A stretch of DNA of 64,000 nt. Source: Veillonella sp. VA142 (GTDB taxonomy: Bacteria; Bacillota; Negativicutes; Veillonellales; Veillonellaceae). The notes below the pieces were generated by a model, which was not told the origin of the DNA, ran no database searches, and saw only the letters and a program-made list of their open reading frames with translations. Both the position numbers and the translations under genes were made by a program. This document shows, piece after piece, positions 18,274-27,458 of this stretch (the first letter of the stretch is position 1; each line of letters starts with the position of its first letter). The DNA lies in assembly GCF_003992135.1 (NCBI RefSeq), contig NZ_RQVN01000008.1, positions 1-64,000 on the forward strand. Direction: 5' to 3'.

Positions 18274-19572
18274 TCATCGTTTACGGTCTTCCCAGTCTTT
18301 CACAAGTTCACGTTCACGGCCACGTTCCAAAGGAGTATAAAATTGCTCATCTATCAATGCATCTGGCAAATATTGTTGCTCCACATAGCCATTTGGATAG
18401 TCCTGTGCATAGCGATATCCAACACCATGACCTAATTGTTTGGCCCCTCCATAATGAGCATCTCGTAAATGTTTCGGCACCTCACCTTGCTCCTTATGGC
18501 GCACCGCAAGGATAGCTGCATCAATCCCTACATAGGCACTATTACTCTTAGGTGCCAAGGCTACATATAAAGCCGCTTCAGATAATATAATGCGTGCCTC
18601 TGGTAGTCCTACCATATGAGCCGCTTGCGCCGCTGCATTAGCCACAACCAAGGCCTGTGGATCCGCCAGTCCTACATCTTCTGCCGCACAAATGACGATA
18701 CGTCGTGCAATAAATACAGGATCCTCTCCTGCCTCAATCATCCGTGCTAAATAGTATAGCACCGCATCTGGATCAGAGCCGCGCATACTTTTAATGAACG
18801 CAGAAATTACATCATAGTGATTATTCCCCTTCTTATCATATCGATACACTCGTCGGCCCAATACTTTTTCTACAATTTCTATAGTAATTTCTCCACCGGT
18901 TCGAACCATAGCGCCTACTTGCTCTAAAATATTCAGAGCCATCCGAGCATCTCCATCTACAAAACGCCCTATATCCTCTAATAGATCGTCGGTCACAATC
19001 AGCGCTTTCTTACCTAGACCATAGTCTTCATCTGTTAAGGCACGACGTAAGATAGCCACTAATGCCTTTGCATTTAATCGTTCTAAGGTGAGTAAGCGTA
19101 ATCGAGATAAAAGAGGTCGATTCACTTCAAAGAAAGGATTCTCTGTAGTGGCACCAATTAAAATAATTTGACCACTTTCCACAGAAGGTAACAATACATC
19201 TTGTTGGCTTTTATTGAAGCGATGAATTTCATCTAAAAATAAAATGGTCCGTTGTTGCAAAGAACTACGAATGCGTATCGCTTCCTCGATAGTACTACGA
19301 AGTTCACCAATACCTACATTCGTTGCATTGAGCATGACAAACCGACTACTAGTTAACTCAGAAATAATTTTAGCCAATGTAGTCTTTCCAGTCCCCGACG
19401 GTCCATATAGCAATAAAGAAGGGACCTTATCTTCTTCAATCATGGAGCGAAGAAATGTACCAGGCCCTACTACTTGTTCTTGTCCAAAGAAATGGTCCAA
19501 GGAACGTGGTCGCATACGAACCGCCAAGGGTTCAAATGGGTCTACTGGCTCCATATTCTCAAACAAATTCAT
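18274..19572 (-). CDS. rarA: Replication-associated recombination protein A (RarA/MgsA)
   Basis: AAA+ ATPase related to clamp loaders, acting at stalled forks. Walker A is [13 protein letters not shown], Walker B is [15 protein letters not shown], sensor 1 is [11 protein letters not shown], and the C-terminal tetramerisation domain has the family's [20 protein letters not shown]-like run followed by GLADPQAL and YDYPNGYV-like residues. The ATG at 19572 was chosen because GGGGGTGTAAG precedes it and the next residues ([20 protein letters not shown]) match the family start. The adjacent 6S RNA and aspS match Firmicute synteny. Confidence 0.94.
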   Translation of the reverse strand: [432 protein letters not shown]

Positions 19573-19820
19573 TCTTACACCCCCTATATCTACCATCGTC
19601 CATTGACAACTACTCCCGTGCATGCAGTAGTTCAAACATATATACTTATACATAGTTAATGCCCAGACTTCCTTCTTGGTACGCTTACCGAGCAATCCCT
19701 GTATACTTTACAAGATCAAGCTAAGCCACAAACTTGTAGAAGCCTAACTTTACGACAAATACTATCTGTACTTTATTATACATGCATCTAGTTATATAGT
19801 CTATATGTTCTTATTAATGC
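19573..19820 (-). other. rarA leader region
   Basis: About 250 bases between rarA and the 6S terminator. On the minus strand a good -10 (TATAAT, near 19780) has only a weak -35. The leader contains one clear hairpin, GAACTACT/AGTAGTT (about 19608-19634). No reading frame or known RNA family was recognised. Confidence 0.4.
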
Positions 19821-19848
19821 AAAAAAAATAAACCACCCTTAGGCGGTT
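19821..19848 (-). terminator. 6S RNA terminator
   Basis: AACCGCC-TAAG-GGTGGTT followed by TATTTTTTTT on the minus strand: a strong intrinsic terminator closing the 6S transcript. Confidence 0.85.
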
Positions 19849-20028
19849 ACATAAAGCCCCACTATGCCGTATCCATACCGTGTTTTGATCCTGCAAAGGC
19901 AGGTGGGTTTCCTCCTTGTAAGATTACAGTCCTCGTAGAGGCAGAGCGCCCTTACAAGAGTAAGAATCCCTAAGTTAAAATGTTGGCTCAAAACTGCGAT
20001 ATAACACGCACATAGCAGGAATTTCTTT
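19831..20028 (-). ncRNA. ssrS: 6S RNA
   Basis: A ~200-nt RNA that mimics an open promoter and sequesters sigma-A holoenzyme. The minus strand folds as expected: the ends pair (CTATG...CATAG, CGTGT...ACACG, GTTTTGA...TCAAAAC), an open central bubble follows, and an apical arm is closed by CTTGTAAG/CTTACAAG. The 3' side of the bubble has the small CCTGCCTTTGCAGG hairpin, as in many 6S RNAs. The location next to rarA and aspS matches bsrA in Bacillus. A strong promoter and terminator flank it. Confidence 0.85.
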
Positions 20029-20034
20029 ACCCAT

Positions 20035-20063
20035 AGTATAGCAGAAAGGAACGGTCATTTCAA
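20035..20063 (-). promoter_or_regulatory. 6S RNA promoter
   Basis: Minus strand TTGAAA (20058-20063), 17-base spacer, TATACT (20035-20040), giving a start near 20028. The -35 straddles the loop of the upstream terminator hairpin and the spacer is its distal arm. Confidence 0.8.
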
Positions 20064-20085
20064 GAAGAAATACACCGTTCCTTTC
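20044..20085 (-). terminator. aspS terminator hairpin
   Basis: A perfect 12-bp stem GAAAGGAACGGT/ACCGTTCCTTTC (20044-20055 with 20074-20085) with an 18-base loop ends the recJ-to-aspS train. The T-tract is weak. It physically overlaps the 6S promoter. Confidence 0.7.
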
Positions 20086-20122
20086 CTTAAACGTATATCA
20101 ATTTTCTATTGGACAAATTCGA

Positions 20123-21919
20123 TTATACTAATTTTTCTTTTGTCACATCTGTTTTGATATGTAATTCACGCAATTGTTTTGGCGCTACTTCAGATGGAGC
20201 TTGGCTCATCAAGTCGGACGCACTTTGTGTTTTAGGGAATGCAATTACGTCACGGATAGATTGACGTTTCGCCATCAACATAACAAGACGATCTAGCCCG
20301 AACGCACAACCACCATGTGGAGGGGCACCGTATTCGAAGGCATCTAACATAAAGCCGAATTTAGAACGACTTTCTTCTGTGCTTAAGCCGATGGCATTGA
20401 ATACTTTTTCTTGTACATCAGATTGATAAATACGGATGGAACCACCACCGATTTCCACGCCGTTCAATACCATGTCGTAAGCGATGGCTTTTACAGCACC
20501 TGGATCAGTAGCTAATAAGTCCATATCTTCTTCACGTGGAGATGTGAATGGATGATGCATTGCGACAAAGCGTTTATCTTCTTCGTCGTATTCAAACATA
20601 GGGAAATCAGTTACCCACAAGAAGGCCAATTTGTTTTCATCGATTAATCCACGGCGTTTACCCATTTCAAGACGTAACTCGCCAAGCGCTTTTGCAACTA
20701 CAGCTGGTTTATCCGCAATCATCAATACTAAATCACCAGGTTCTGCATGCATAGTTGCACCGATATTACGCACTGTGTCTTCACCTAAGAATTTCATGAT
20801 TTGAGATTTGATTGTTCCATCTTCATTAAAGCAAGCCCAAGCCAAACCTTTGGCACCATAGATACCTACAAAGTTTGTCAAATCATCTAATTCACGGCGT
20901 GGAATACCTGCGTAACCTTTTACGACGATACCTTTTACTTGACCACCATTATCGATAACGGAACGGAATACTTTAAATTCTGTATCTTTCACGCAATCAG
21001 TTACATCTGTGAAAGTCATATCAAAACGGATATCTGGTTTGTCAGAACCGTATAAGTTCATTGCATCATCCCAAGTCATACGAGGCATTGGCAATGGAAT
21101 TTCTACATCTTGTGCCGCTTTGAACACATGGGCAATCATTTGCTCTTGCATGTTCAAGATTTGTTCTTGGTTCATGAAGCTCATTTCGATATCCAATTGT
21201 GTAAATTCAGGTTGACGGTCTGCACGTAAATCTTCATCACGGAAACAACGAACGATTTGGAAATATCTTTCATAGCCAGCAACCATTAAAATTTGTTTGA
21301 AAATTTGTGGAGATTGTGGCAATGCATAGAAGGTACCAGGATTTACACGAGATGGAACTAAATAGTCACGAGCCCCTTCTGGTGTACTTTTTGTTAACAT
21401 TGGTGTTTCAATTTCTAAGAAACCATTGTTGTCAAAGAAGTCGCGCATTGCTTTTGTCACTTTATGACGCAAGATTAAATTGGCTTGCATTTCTGGACGA
21501 CGAAGGTCTAAATAGCGATATTTTAAACGAATATTTTCATCTACATCGATATTGTCTTGAATATAGAATGGAGGTGTTTTCGCTGCATTCAATACACGTA
21601 ACTCTTCACAGTACATTTCATATTTACCAGTTGGTAAGTTAGGATTCACAGCTGCTGCATCACGTTCTGTAATCGTACCGCGTACGCACAATACATATTC
21701 ATTACGCACATCTTCCGCTTTATGGAAGGACTCCATATTGTGATCAGGAGATGCCACAATTTGTACAACCCCAGAGCGGTCACGTAAATCAATAAAAATC
21801 AATCCACCATGGTCACGACGGCGCTCTACCCAACCGCAAAGAACCACTTCTGTTCCTACTTGTTCTGCACCGACAGTCCCACAATGATGAGTACGGTGTA
21901 AACCTTTCATAGTTTCCAT
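20123..21919 (-). CDS. aspS: Aspartyl-tRNA synthetase
   Basis: Class II synthetase charging tRNA-Asp, 598 residues, bacterial type with the GAD insertion. The N-terminal OB-fold anticodon domain ([21 protein letters not shown]) is followed by motif 2 ([18 protein letters not shown]), the GAD region around residues 300-420 and motif 3 ([14 protein letters not shown]). Starts one base after hisS, the usual hisS-aspS pair. Confidence 0.97.
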   Translation of the reverse strand: METMKGLHRTHHCGTVGAEQVGTEVVLCGWVERRRDHGGLIFIDLRDRSGVVQIVASPDHNMESFHKAEDVRNEYVLCVRGTITERDAAAVNPNLPTGKYEMYCEELRVLNAAKTPPFYIQDNIDVDENIRLKYRYLDLRRPEMQANLILRHKVTKAMRDFFDNNGFLEIETPMLTKSTPEGARDYLVPSRVNPGTFYALPQSPQIFKQILMVAGYERYFQIVRCFRDEDLRADRQPEFTQLDIEMSFMNQEQILNMQEQMIAHVFKAAQDVEIPLPMPRMTWDDAMNLYGSDKPDIRFDMTFTDVTDCVKDTEFKVFRSVIDNGGQVKGIVVKGYAGIPRRELDDLTNFVGIYGAKGLAWACFNEDGTIKSQIMKFLGEDTVRNIGATMHAEPGDLVLMIADKPAVVAKALGELRLEMGKRRGLIDENKLAFLWVTDFPMFEYDEEDKRFVAMHHPFTSPREEDMDLLATDPGAVKAIAYDMVLNGVEIGGGSIRIYQSDVQEKVFNAIGLSTEESRSKFGFMLDAFEYGAPPHGGCAFGLDRLVMLMAKRQSIRDVIAFPKTQSASDLMSQAPSEVAPKQLRELHIKTDVTKEKLV

Positions 21920-21920
21920 T

Positions 21921-23195
21921 CTAATTTCCTTTCACTAACTCAGTTATACGGTTTGCAATCTCAGCTAAGGACACAGTTTCTTGTTCAGATGTATCCATAT
22001 ATTTTAAGATGACCTTACCTTCAGCTAATTCATTATCACCAATTATAATAACATATTTTGCATTAATTTTGTTAGCATACTTCATTTGGCTCTTCATAGA
22101 TTTACCAGAACCTTCCATTTCTGCCTTCACATAGGCATTGCGCAAGGTATTCGTAATTCTGAAAGCCTCTTTTTGTGCCATTTCGCCTAAAGCTACTACA
22201 AAGACAGAATCTTCTTGTTCTTGTTCTGGCAGCAAACCTTGTTTTTCCAATGCCAATAACAAGCGCTCCATGCCCATGGCAAAACCTACAGCAGGTGTAT
22301 GTGGTCCATCTAACTCTTCTACAAGACCATCATAACGACCACCACCAGCTACAGCACTTTGAGATCCCAATGGAGTGTACTGCACTTCAAAAGCAGTTTT
22401 CGTGTAATAGTCTAAGCCACGAACCAAGCGTGGATTTAAGGTGAATTTCTCCCCAGCTGCTGTTAAATACTCTTTTACATGATGGAAATGATCTTGACAC
22501 TCTTCACATAAATTTTCACTTAACTCTGGAACACCAACTGCTAATTGTTGGCATTTTTCTTCTTTACAGTCAAGAATACGCAATGGATTCTTGTACAAAC
22601 GACTTTGACAAAGTTCGCACAACTCTTCTTTTTTAGGTTCAAAGAAAGCAATTAACTTTTCTCTGTAAGCAGGTCGACAAGTTGGACAACCTACAGAGTT
22701 TACTTCTACATTTAAATCTTTTAAACCTAAGTCACGCAATAATTGTAACACTAAGGAGATACATTCTGCATCAGCACTTGGTGCTTGTGTGCCCAGTAAT
22801 TCTACCCCAAATTGGTGAAATTGACGATAACGACCGGCTTGCGGTTTATCGTGGCGGAACATAGGTCCAATGTAGAACCATTTTGTAATTGATTCTTGAC
22901 CATAAATTTTATTTTCTAAATACGCACGCACCGCAGAAGCAGTTCCTTCTGGACGCAATGTGTAGGATTGATCTTTTTTATCCCCTGTAGGGAAGGAATA
23001 CATTTCTTTTTGCACGATATCTGTAGTTTCCCCAATACCGCGTAAAAATAAGCCCGTTTCTTCAAACATAGGCGTACGAACTTCTTCAAATCCATAGGTC
23101 TTACATAATCGACGAATGGTATTTTCAATATAGTACCAATTTCCAAGAACACTTGGTAATAAATCCTGTGTCCCTCTTGGTTTTTGAATAGCCAC
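21921..23195 (-). CDS. hisS: Histidyl-tRNA synthetase
   Basis: Class II synthetase for tRNA-His. Visible motifs: [11 protein letters not shown], motif 2 [31 protein letters not shown] and [14 protein letters not shown], plus a C-terminal anticodon domain. A Cys-rich insertion ([31 protein letters not shown]) as in many Firmicute HisRS is present. The start is taken as GTG at 23195: GGAGGGACAGCTA precedes it and it overlaps the hemZ stop as TAGTG, implying coupling. An ATG five codons upstream lacks its own site. Confidence 0.95.
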   Translation of the reverse strand: MAIQKPRGTQDLLPSVLGNWYYIENTIRRLCKTYGFEEVRTPMFEETGLFLRGIGETTDIVQKEMYSFPTGDKKDQSYTLRPEGTASAVRAYLENKIYGQESITKWFYIGPMFRHDKPQAGRYRQFHQFGVELLGTQAPSADAECISLVLQLLRDLGLKDLNVEVNSVGCPTCRPAYREKLIAFFEPKKEELCELCQSRLYKNPLRILDCKEEKCQQLAVGVPELSENLCEECQDHFHHVKEYLTAAGEKFTLNPRLVRGLDYYTKTAFEVQYTPLGSQSAVAGGGRYDGLVEELDGPHTPAVGFAMGMERLLLALEKQGLLPEQEQEDSVFVVALGEMAQKEAFRITNTLRNAYVKAEMEGSGKSMKSQMKYANKINAKYVIIIGDNELAEGKVILKYMDTSEQETVSLAEIANRITELVKGN

Positions 23196-24817
23196 TAGCT
23201 GTCCCTCCAATGTTCATTACTTAGTAAAGTACGTTTCTCTAATAGTCGTTGTATATCTTGAATATACGTATCTACGTCTTTCGGCATGTATTGTTTTTGT
23301 TGTCTAAAATCAGTGCCACCAATCCATTTAGACACACTACCTGGTCCTATGGAAAGTATGGACTGACGTTCTTCTATCATTTGTATATTATAGATACTTT
23401 CATAATTTGGCAAGGTGTAGCCAATGTTCTCCATTTGCCCCACCATGTATTGTTGACGATACATATAATACGGCACATAGCCTAATTGCAACAACGCTTC
23501 ATGGGTTTCATCTAACATGGTTTGCACCACATCCTCAGAAGGGATTTCATTGGCAAAGCGACTCCCATATAATGGACTTCCCTTTTTCAACGCCAAGGTA
23601 TGAATCGTCACATTATGAGGACGTAATTGTTCTATGTATCGCACATTCTCATCCATATCCCCCAGGGTCTGACGTGGTAAACCTGCAATAAAATCCATAT
23701 TGATAGAGCAATTTGTATGGCTCGCCACATAGTCATACATAGATAGAAACTCTGCTACGCTATGTCCACGACCAATGATGCGCAACAACTTATCTTGCAT
23801 CGTTTGGGGATTCAAGCTAATCCTAGTCACGCCGGCATCTACAATAGATTGAACCTTGTTAGCATTCAATGAATCAGGACGACCTGCTTCTACGGTAAAT
23901 TCATGACCTTTCGAAATGAGTCCTCCTAAGGCTTGCAGGATACTATAAAAGTCTTCGTTACTTAAACTTGTAGGGGTTCCGCCACCCATGTATAACGATT
24001 GCACCTTTAAACCATGTGTCTTAACAAGTCTTTTCATGTGTTTTATATCACAATGATAGACATCCACAAAGTTCTGTACCTTTTCATAGTTCTGAATCAG
24101 TCCATAGGGAAAAGAGCAATAAGTACAATGGGTTTCACAAAAAGGAATGCCACTATACAAACTAATCTCCTTAGGAAATTGTTGCACATGTACCACATAA
24201 GGACGCTCCAACACTGCCACTTGCTCTAATAGTTTCCACTTCACATGGCTAATACTATGAGTACGTTTCAGTTCTTGCCGAACTTGCTCTAAATCTCCTA
24301 AGGAGTCCCATAATTTATGGGTCAACTTAGTAGGACGTACGCCTACTAAGGTGCCCCATAAACTAGTCTTCACACCCAATATACGTCTAAGCTCTGATAA
24401 GACTTCTCGGCCTATCACTTTTCGACCCTCTACCGTATCTATTCCTGAAAGAGACCATATATGGACATAATCAGAATATAATTCTGACGAAGCCTGTACA
24501 CTAGTCTCTAACAGTTCATTTTGTATGGAATTATGGCAAAATAGCTTGACTGCAATACGCCTATCATCATAGTCTACTACTGCTTCAGCATCTAGCTCTC
24601 TAGAAGCCCCTAGGTTCATCATTACAATTTCACTTTGCTTAGATTCCCTATAGCTAGCTTCCTGTTCACTTATTAGAGGTGACTCTGTTTCGTCGTACGA
24701 CACATGGATAATAAAGTCTGGATTTTCTTTCGATGAAAATAATCCCACTGCACCACATTGGTGAGCTATAACAGAACCTAACTCCTTAGGCCCGTCATAC
24801 CAGTACGTATTATGCAT
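23195..24817 (-). CDS. hemZ: Oxygen-independent coproporphyrinogen III oxidase-like HemZ
   Basis: Radical-SAM coproporphyrinogen dehydrogenase of the HemZ branch, used for anaerobic porphyrin or heme synthesis. The 4Fe-4S triad is CETHCTYCSFPYG near residue 230, followed by SLYMGGGTPTSL, FTVEAGRPDSL and SINMDFIAGLPRQT. The N-terminal ~220 residues are the HemZ-specific extension. No other heme genes are nearby, so actual heme synthesis is not shown. hemZ-hisS-aspS order is common in Clostridia and Negativicutes. Confidence 0.9.
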   Translation of the reverse strand: MHNTYWYDGPKELGSVIAHQCGAVGLFSSKENPDFIIHVSYDETESPLISEQEASYRESKQSEIVMMNLGASRELDAEAVVDYDDRRIAVKLFCHNSIQNELLETSVQASSELYSDYVHIWSLSGIDTVEGRKVIGREVLSELRRILGVKTSLWGTLVGVRPTKLTHKLWDSLGDLEQVRQELKRTHSISHVKWKLLEQVAVLERPYVVHVQQFPKEISLYSGIPFCETHCTYCSFPYGLIQNYEKVQNFVDVYHCDIKHMKRLVKTHGLKVQSLYMGGGTPTSLSNEDFYSILQALGGLISKGHEFTVEAGRPDSLNANKVQSIVDAGVTRISLNPQTMQDKLLRIIGRGHSVAEFLSMYDYVASHTNCSINMDFIAGLPRQTLGDMDENVRYIEQLRPHNVTIHTLALKKGSPLYGSRFANEIPSEDVVQTMLDETHEALLQLGYVPYYMYRQQYMVGQMENIGYTLPNYESIYNIQMIEERQSILSIGPGSVSKWIGGTDFRQQKQYMPKDVDTYIQDIQRLLEKRTLLSNEHWRDS

Positions 24818-25301
24818 GTTCTTTTTCAGCTTCTAAGGCCTTTGCCGCTTCATAGCAATCGCCACAGAAACCATATACTTTTAATTGATGATCCGTTGTG
24901 TGGAAATTTAATTTTTTAGCAATAATAGATTCTAATGTTTCCAACATATCGTCTTCAAACTCTTTCACACAACCACATTTTACACAAATCAAATGATGGT
25001 GAAAGTGAGATAATTCATCGCTATTCAATTCATAGCGATTGCGGCCATCACCAAAATCTAAACGTTTCACCAAATCTAACTCAGTAAATAAATCTAGTGT
25101 ACGATAAATAGTAGCTAATCCGATATCCGGATTGTTCTTTTTCACTAAAATATATACATCTTCTGCACTTAAATGTTTCTCTTCTGCTTCAATGAACGTT
25201 TGTAAAATAATTTGACGTTGTGTAGTCAATTTGTATTTTTTATCTTTAATACGTTCTTTTAATTTTTCCATTGTTGTTTGAACTTCTGTTGCTTTATCCA
25301 T
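24810..25301 (-). CDS. Fur-family metalloregulator (Fur/PerR type)
   Basis: A ~163-residue winged-helix repressor sensing iron or peroxide. The DNA-binding half has YKLTTQRQIILQTF and GLATIYRTLDLF. The dimerisation half has the metal-site HFHHHLICVKCG and a second CxxC (CGDC) for structural zinc. Fur versus PerR cannot be fixed from motifs alone. The ATG at 25301 follows GAGGAACATC and overlaps the AI-2E permease stop. It is co-directional with recJ-relA, whose promoter carries a Fur-like box, so it may control its own operon. Confidence 0.9.
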   Translation of the reverse strand: MDKATEVQTTMEKLKERIKDKKYKLTTQRQIILQTFIEAEEKHLSAEDVYILVKKNNPDIGLATIYRTLDLFTELDLVKRLDFGDGRNRYELNSDELSHFHHHLICVKCGCVKEFEDDMLETLESIIAKKLNFHTTDHQLKVYGFCGDCYEAAKALEAEKEHA

Positions 25302-26364
25302 GATGTTCCTCTTTCTGTAATACATAATATCTATTAAAATACCATAAGCGTTTCGCTATAATTTGTGCAATAGCTGTCAATGGTACGGCTGTCATCATTC
25401 CGATTATACCGAAGAAATAGCCACCCACAAAAATGGTAGTAATAATAACTAATGGGGGAAGATTAATAACATGTCCCATAATCTTGGGCATGATAATTTG
25501 TCCATCTAGTAGTTGTAAAACACCATAGGTAATGGCAACTTTTACCGCTAGAGGACCGCTGATAACAGCTGCTAAAATAATGGCTGGTGCTGCACTAATG
25601 AATGGCCCAATAATGGGAATCCATTCTGCAATACCCGCTAACACAGCCAAGACAAGGGGATACGGTAAATCGTAATAATAGCATACGATAAAGGTAAGGC
25701 AAAACATATTACTAGCTAGTAATAATTGGCCTCGTAAATATCCACCTAATGTGCGGAGAATATCATTAACTACCTCTTCTAAATGAGCTGATGTAGGACT
25801 GGAAAAAATATGTAATACCGCCTGTTTAATAGTACGCCCATCTTTCAGTAAATAGAATGTTAAAATCGGCACTAATAATAATTGTAATAAGGTACTAGCA
25901 AAAGACACGATAGCAAGTACGCCTCGTTGCGCTAAATCTACACCATAATTGCCAATTTTTATCAATGTAGTATTGATAATACCTTCGAATTGATGTGGTA
26001 TAATACTTTCCCCATCTATACCTTGTAATCCTGTTACCACTGACACAAATTGGTCTAATACATATGGTAAATTGATTAATAATTTAGTTAATTCTCCAAT
26101 CACTGGTAGCATTACATACCGTACCAACAATGTAGAAATTAACGCTACCAGGATAAATGACGGAATGATAGCCATCCATCGCGGACATTGTTTCCAATAC
26201 CGTTGCGCGTAGATTTGAGTCATATTGACTAATGGCCACAACAGCAAGGTTAATATAACCGCAATAATCAAGGGAATGACCACTGGCAAGGCAATTAACA
26301 AACCAATACTAGCTAAGACCAGTAAAATGCAACGTAACCAATACTGTATGGATTTATTTCCCAT
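25294..26364 (-). CDS. AI-2E family transporter (YtvI-like permease)
   Basis: A 356-residue integral membrane protein with about eight helices in the AI-2E/PerM arrangement: two N-terminal helices (VLASIGLLIALPVVIPLIIAV), a long amphipathic central stretch, and the C-terminal signature EWIPIIGPFISAAPAIILA with GHVINLPPLVIITTIFVGG. Family members export autoinducer-2 or act as Na+/H+ antiporters; substrate unknown here. Confidence 0.88.
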   Translation of the reverse strand: MGNKSIQYWLRCILLVLASIGLLIALPVVIPLIIAVILTLLLWPLVNMTQIYAQRYWKQCPRWMAIIPSFILVALISTLLVRYVMLPVIGELTKLLINLPYVLDQFVSVVTGLQGIDGESIIPHQFEGIINTTLIKIGNYGVDLAQRGVLAIVSFASTLLQLLLVPILTFYLLKDGRTIKQAVLHIFSSPTSAHLEEVVNDILRTLGGYLRGQLLLASNMFCLTFIVCYYYDLPYPLVLAVLAGIAEWIPIIGPFISAAPAIILAAVISGPLAVKVAITYGVLQLLDGQIIMPKIMGHVINLPPLVIITTIFVGGYFFGIIGMMTAVPLTAIAQIIAKRLWYFNRYYVLQKEEHHG

Positions 26365-26372
26365 CCTATCAC

Positions 26373-26996
26373 CTACCGTACAAATGGATTAGATTGCTTT
26401 TCGTCGCCAATGGTAGTTTGTCCGCCATGACCTGGATAAACCTTTGTATCATCTGGTAACGTATAAAGTTTTTCTTTAATCCCTTTACTCAACTGTTCAA
26501 AATCACCATTTGGAAAATCTGTTCTACCCACTGATCCTTGGAATAAGGTATCACCGGCTAACAAGGTTCCTTCTGTATAATAGCACACACCACCTGGCGT
26601 ATGCCCCGGTGTTTCTATCACAGTAAACGTCGTATCGCCTAACGAAATGGTGTCTCCTTCTTTCACATAGCGTACATCATCTACTTTCACAGTAATGGAT
26701 CGGCCAGAGTAGGCACTCAAATTCACTTCTGGATTCGTCAGATATTCCGCATCGCCTTTGTGAATATACACTGGCACATGGTATGCATCCACCAACATTT
26801 TTACCGCCCCAATATGATCACTGTGACCATGAGTTAATAAAATTCCTTGCACGTTAAATTCATGACTATCTAGAATTTCTTTTAATTTTTCTCCTTCGTC
26901 ACCTGGATCTATGACTAAACAAGTATTGTCCACTTCATTATGCGCAATGTAACAATTCGTTCCATATGACCCTAAAGGCATGTAATATAACTTCAT
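26373..26996 (-). CDS. Metallo-beta-lactamase fold hydrolase, glyoxalase II-like
   Basis: A 207-residue MBL-fold hydrolase. The zinc ligands are clear: THGHSDHIG near residue 57, H in ETPGHTPGGVCYY near 132, D in LLAGDTLFQGSVGRTD near 150, and H in VYPGHGG near 188. This matches YcbL/type-II glyoxalases acting on thioesters; exact substrate unknown. Sits between dtd and the AI-2E permease. Confidence 0.9.
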   Translation of the reverse strand: MKLYYMPLGSYGTNCYIAHNEVDNTCLVIDPGDEGEKLKEILDSHEFNVQGILLTHGHSDHIGAVKMLVDAYHVPVYIHKGDAEYLTNPEVNLSAYSGRSITVKVDDVRYVKEGDTISLGDTTFTVIETPGHTPGGVCYYTEGTLLAGDTLFQGSVGRTDFPNGDFEQLSKGIKEKLYTLPDDTKVYPGHGGQTTIGDEKQSNPFVR

Positions 26997-27008
26997 CTGT
27001 TAACTCCA

Positions 27009-27458
27009 TCAAAATTCTTTACTACTATCCAATAGAATCGTCACAGGCCCATCATTAACCAACGACACTTGCATATGAGCTTGAAATTGACCTGTACTTA
27101 CAGTTAGACCTTTTTCTTTGAAAGCCTCTACTAATTCCAGATATAATCGCTCTGCCATCTCTGGCGGTGCTGCTTTCATAAAGTTCGGTCGACGACCTTT
27201 CCGAGCATCTCCATAAAGAGTAAATTGTGAGACCACGCACACCTCACCACCTACGTCTAATACGGATAAGTTCATTTTATCCTGGTCATCTTCAAAAATA
27301 CGTAGATGACTGGTTTTTTCACAAATGTACTGTACATCCTCTGTTGTATCTGTATCTGTTACACCTAATAGTACTAGAAGTCCTAACTTCGTACTACCGA
27401 TGACGGATTCATCTACGGTCACCGAAGAAGAACTCACTCGTTGCACAACGGCTCTCAT
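27009..27458 (-). CDS. dtd: D-aminoacyl-tRNA deacylase
   Basis: Removes D-amino acids (and Gly from tRNA-Ala) from tRNA. Starts MRAVVQRV; the SQFTLYG active-site motif and the cross-subunit GPVTILLDS (Gly-cisPro) near the C-terminus are present. 149 residues is typical. Its ATG overlaps the relA stop by four bases; the relA-dtd pair is a standard Firmicute neighbourhood. Confidence 0.95.
   Translation of the reverse strand: MRAVVQRVSSSSVTVDESVIGSTKLGLLVLLGVTDTDTTEDVQYICEKTSHLRIFEDDQDKMNLSVLDVGGEVCVVSQFTLYGDARKGRRPNFMKAAPPEMAERLYLELVEAFKEKGLTVSTGQFQAHMQVSLVNDGPVTILLDSSKEF

Noticed and set aside
17928-18515. 195-codon plus-strand frame at the ftsK start
   Set aside because: Antisense to ftsK and rarA coding sequence, with Pro/Ile/His-rich shadow composition.
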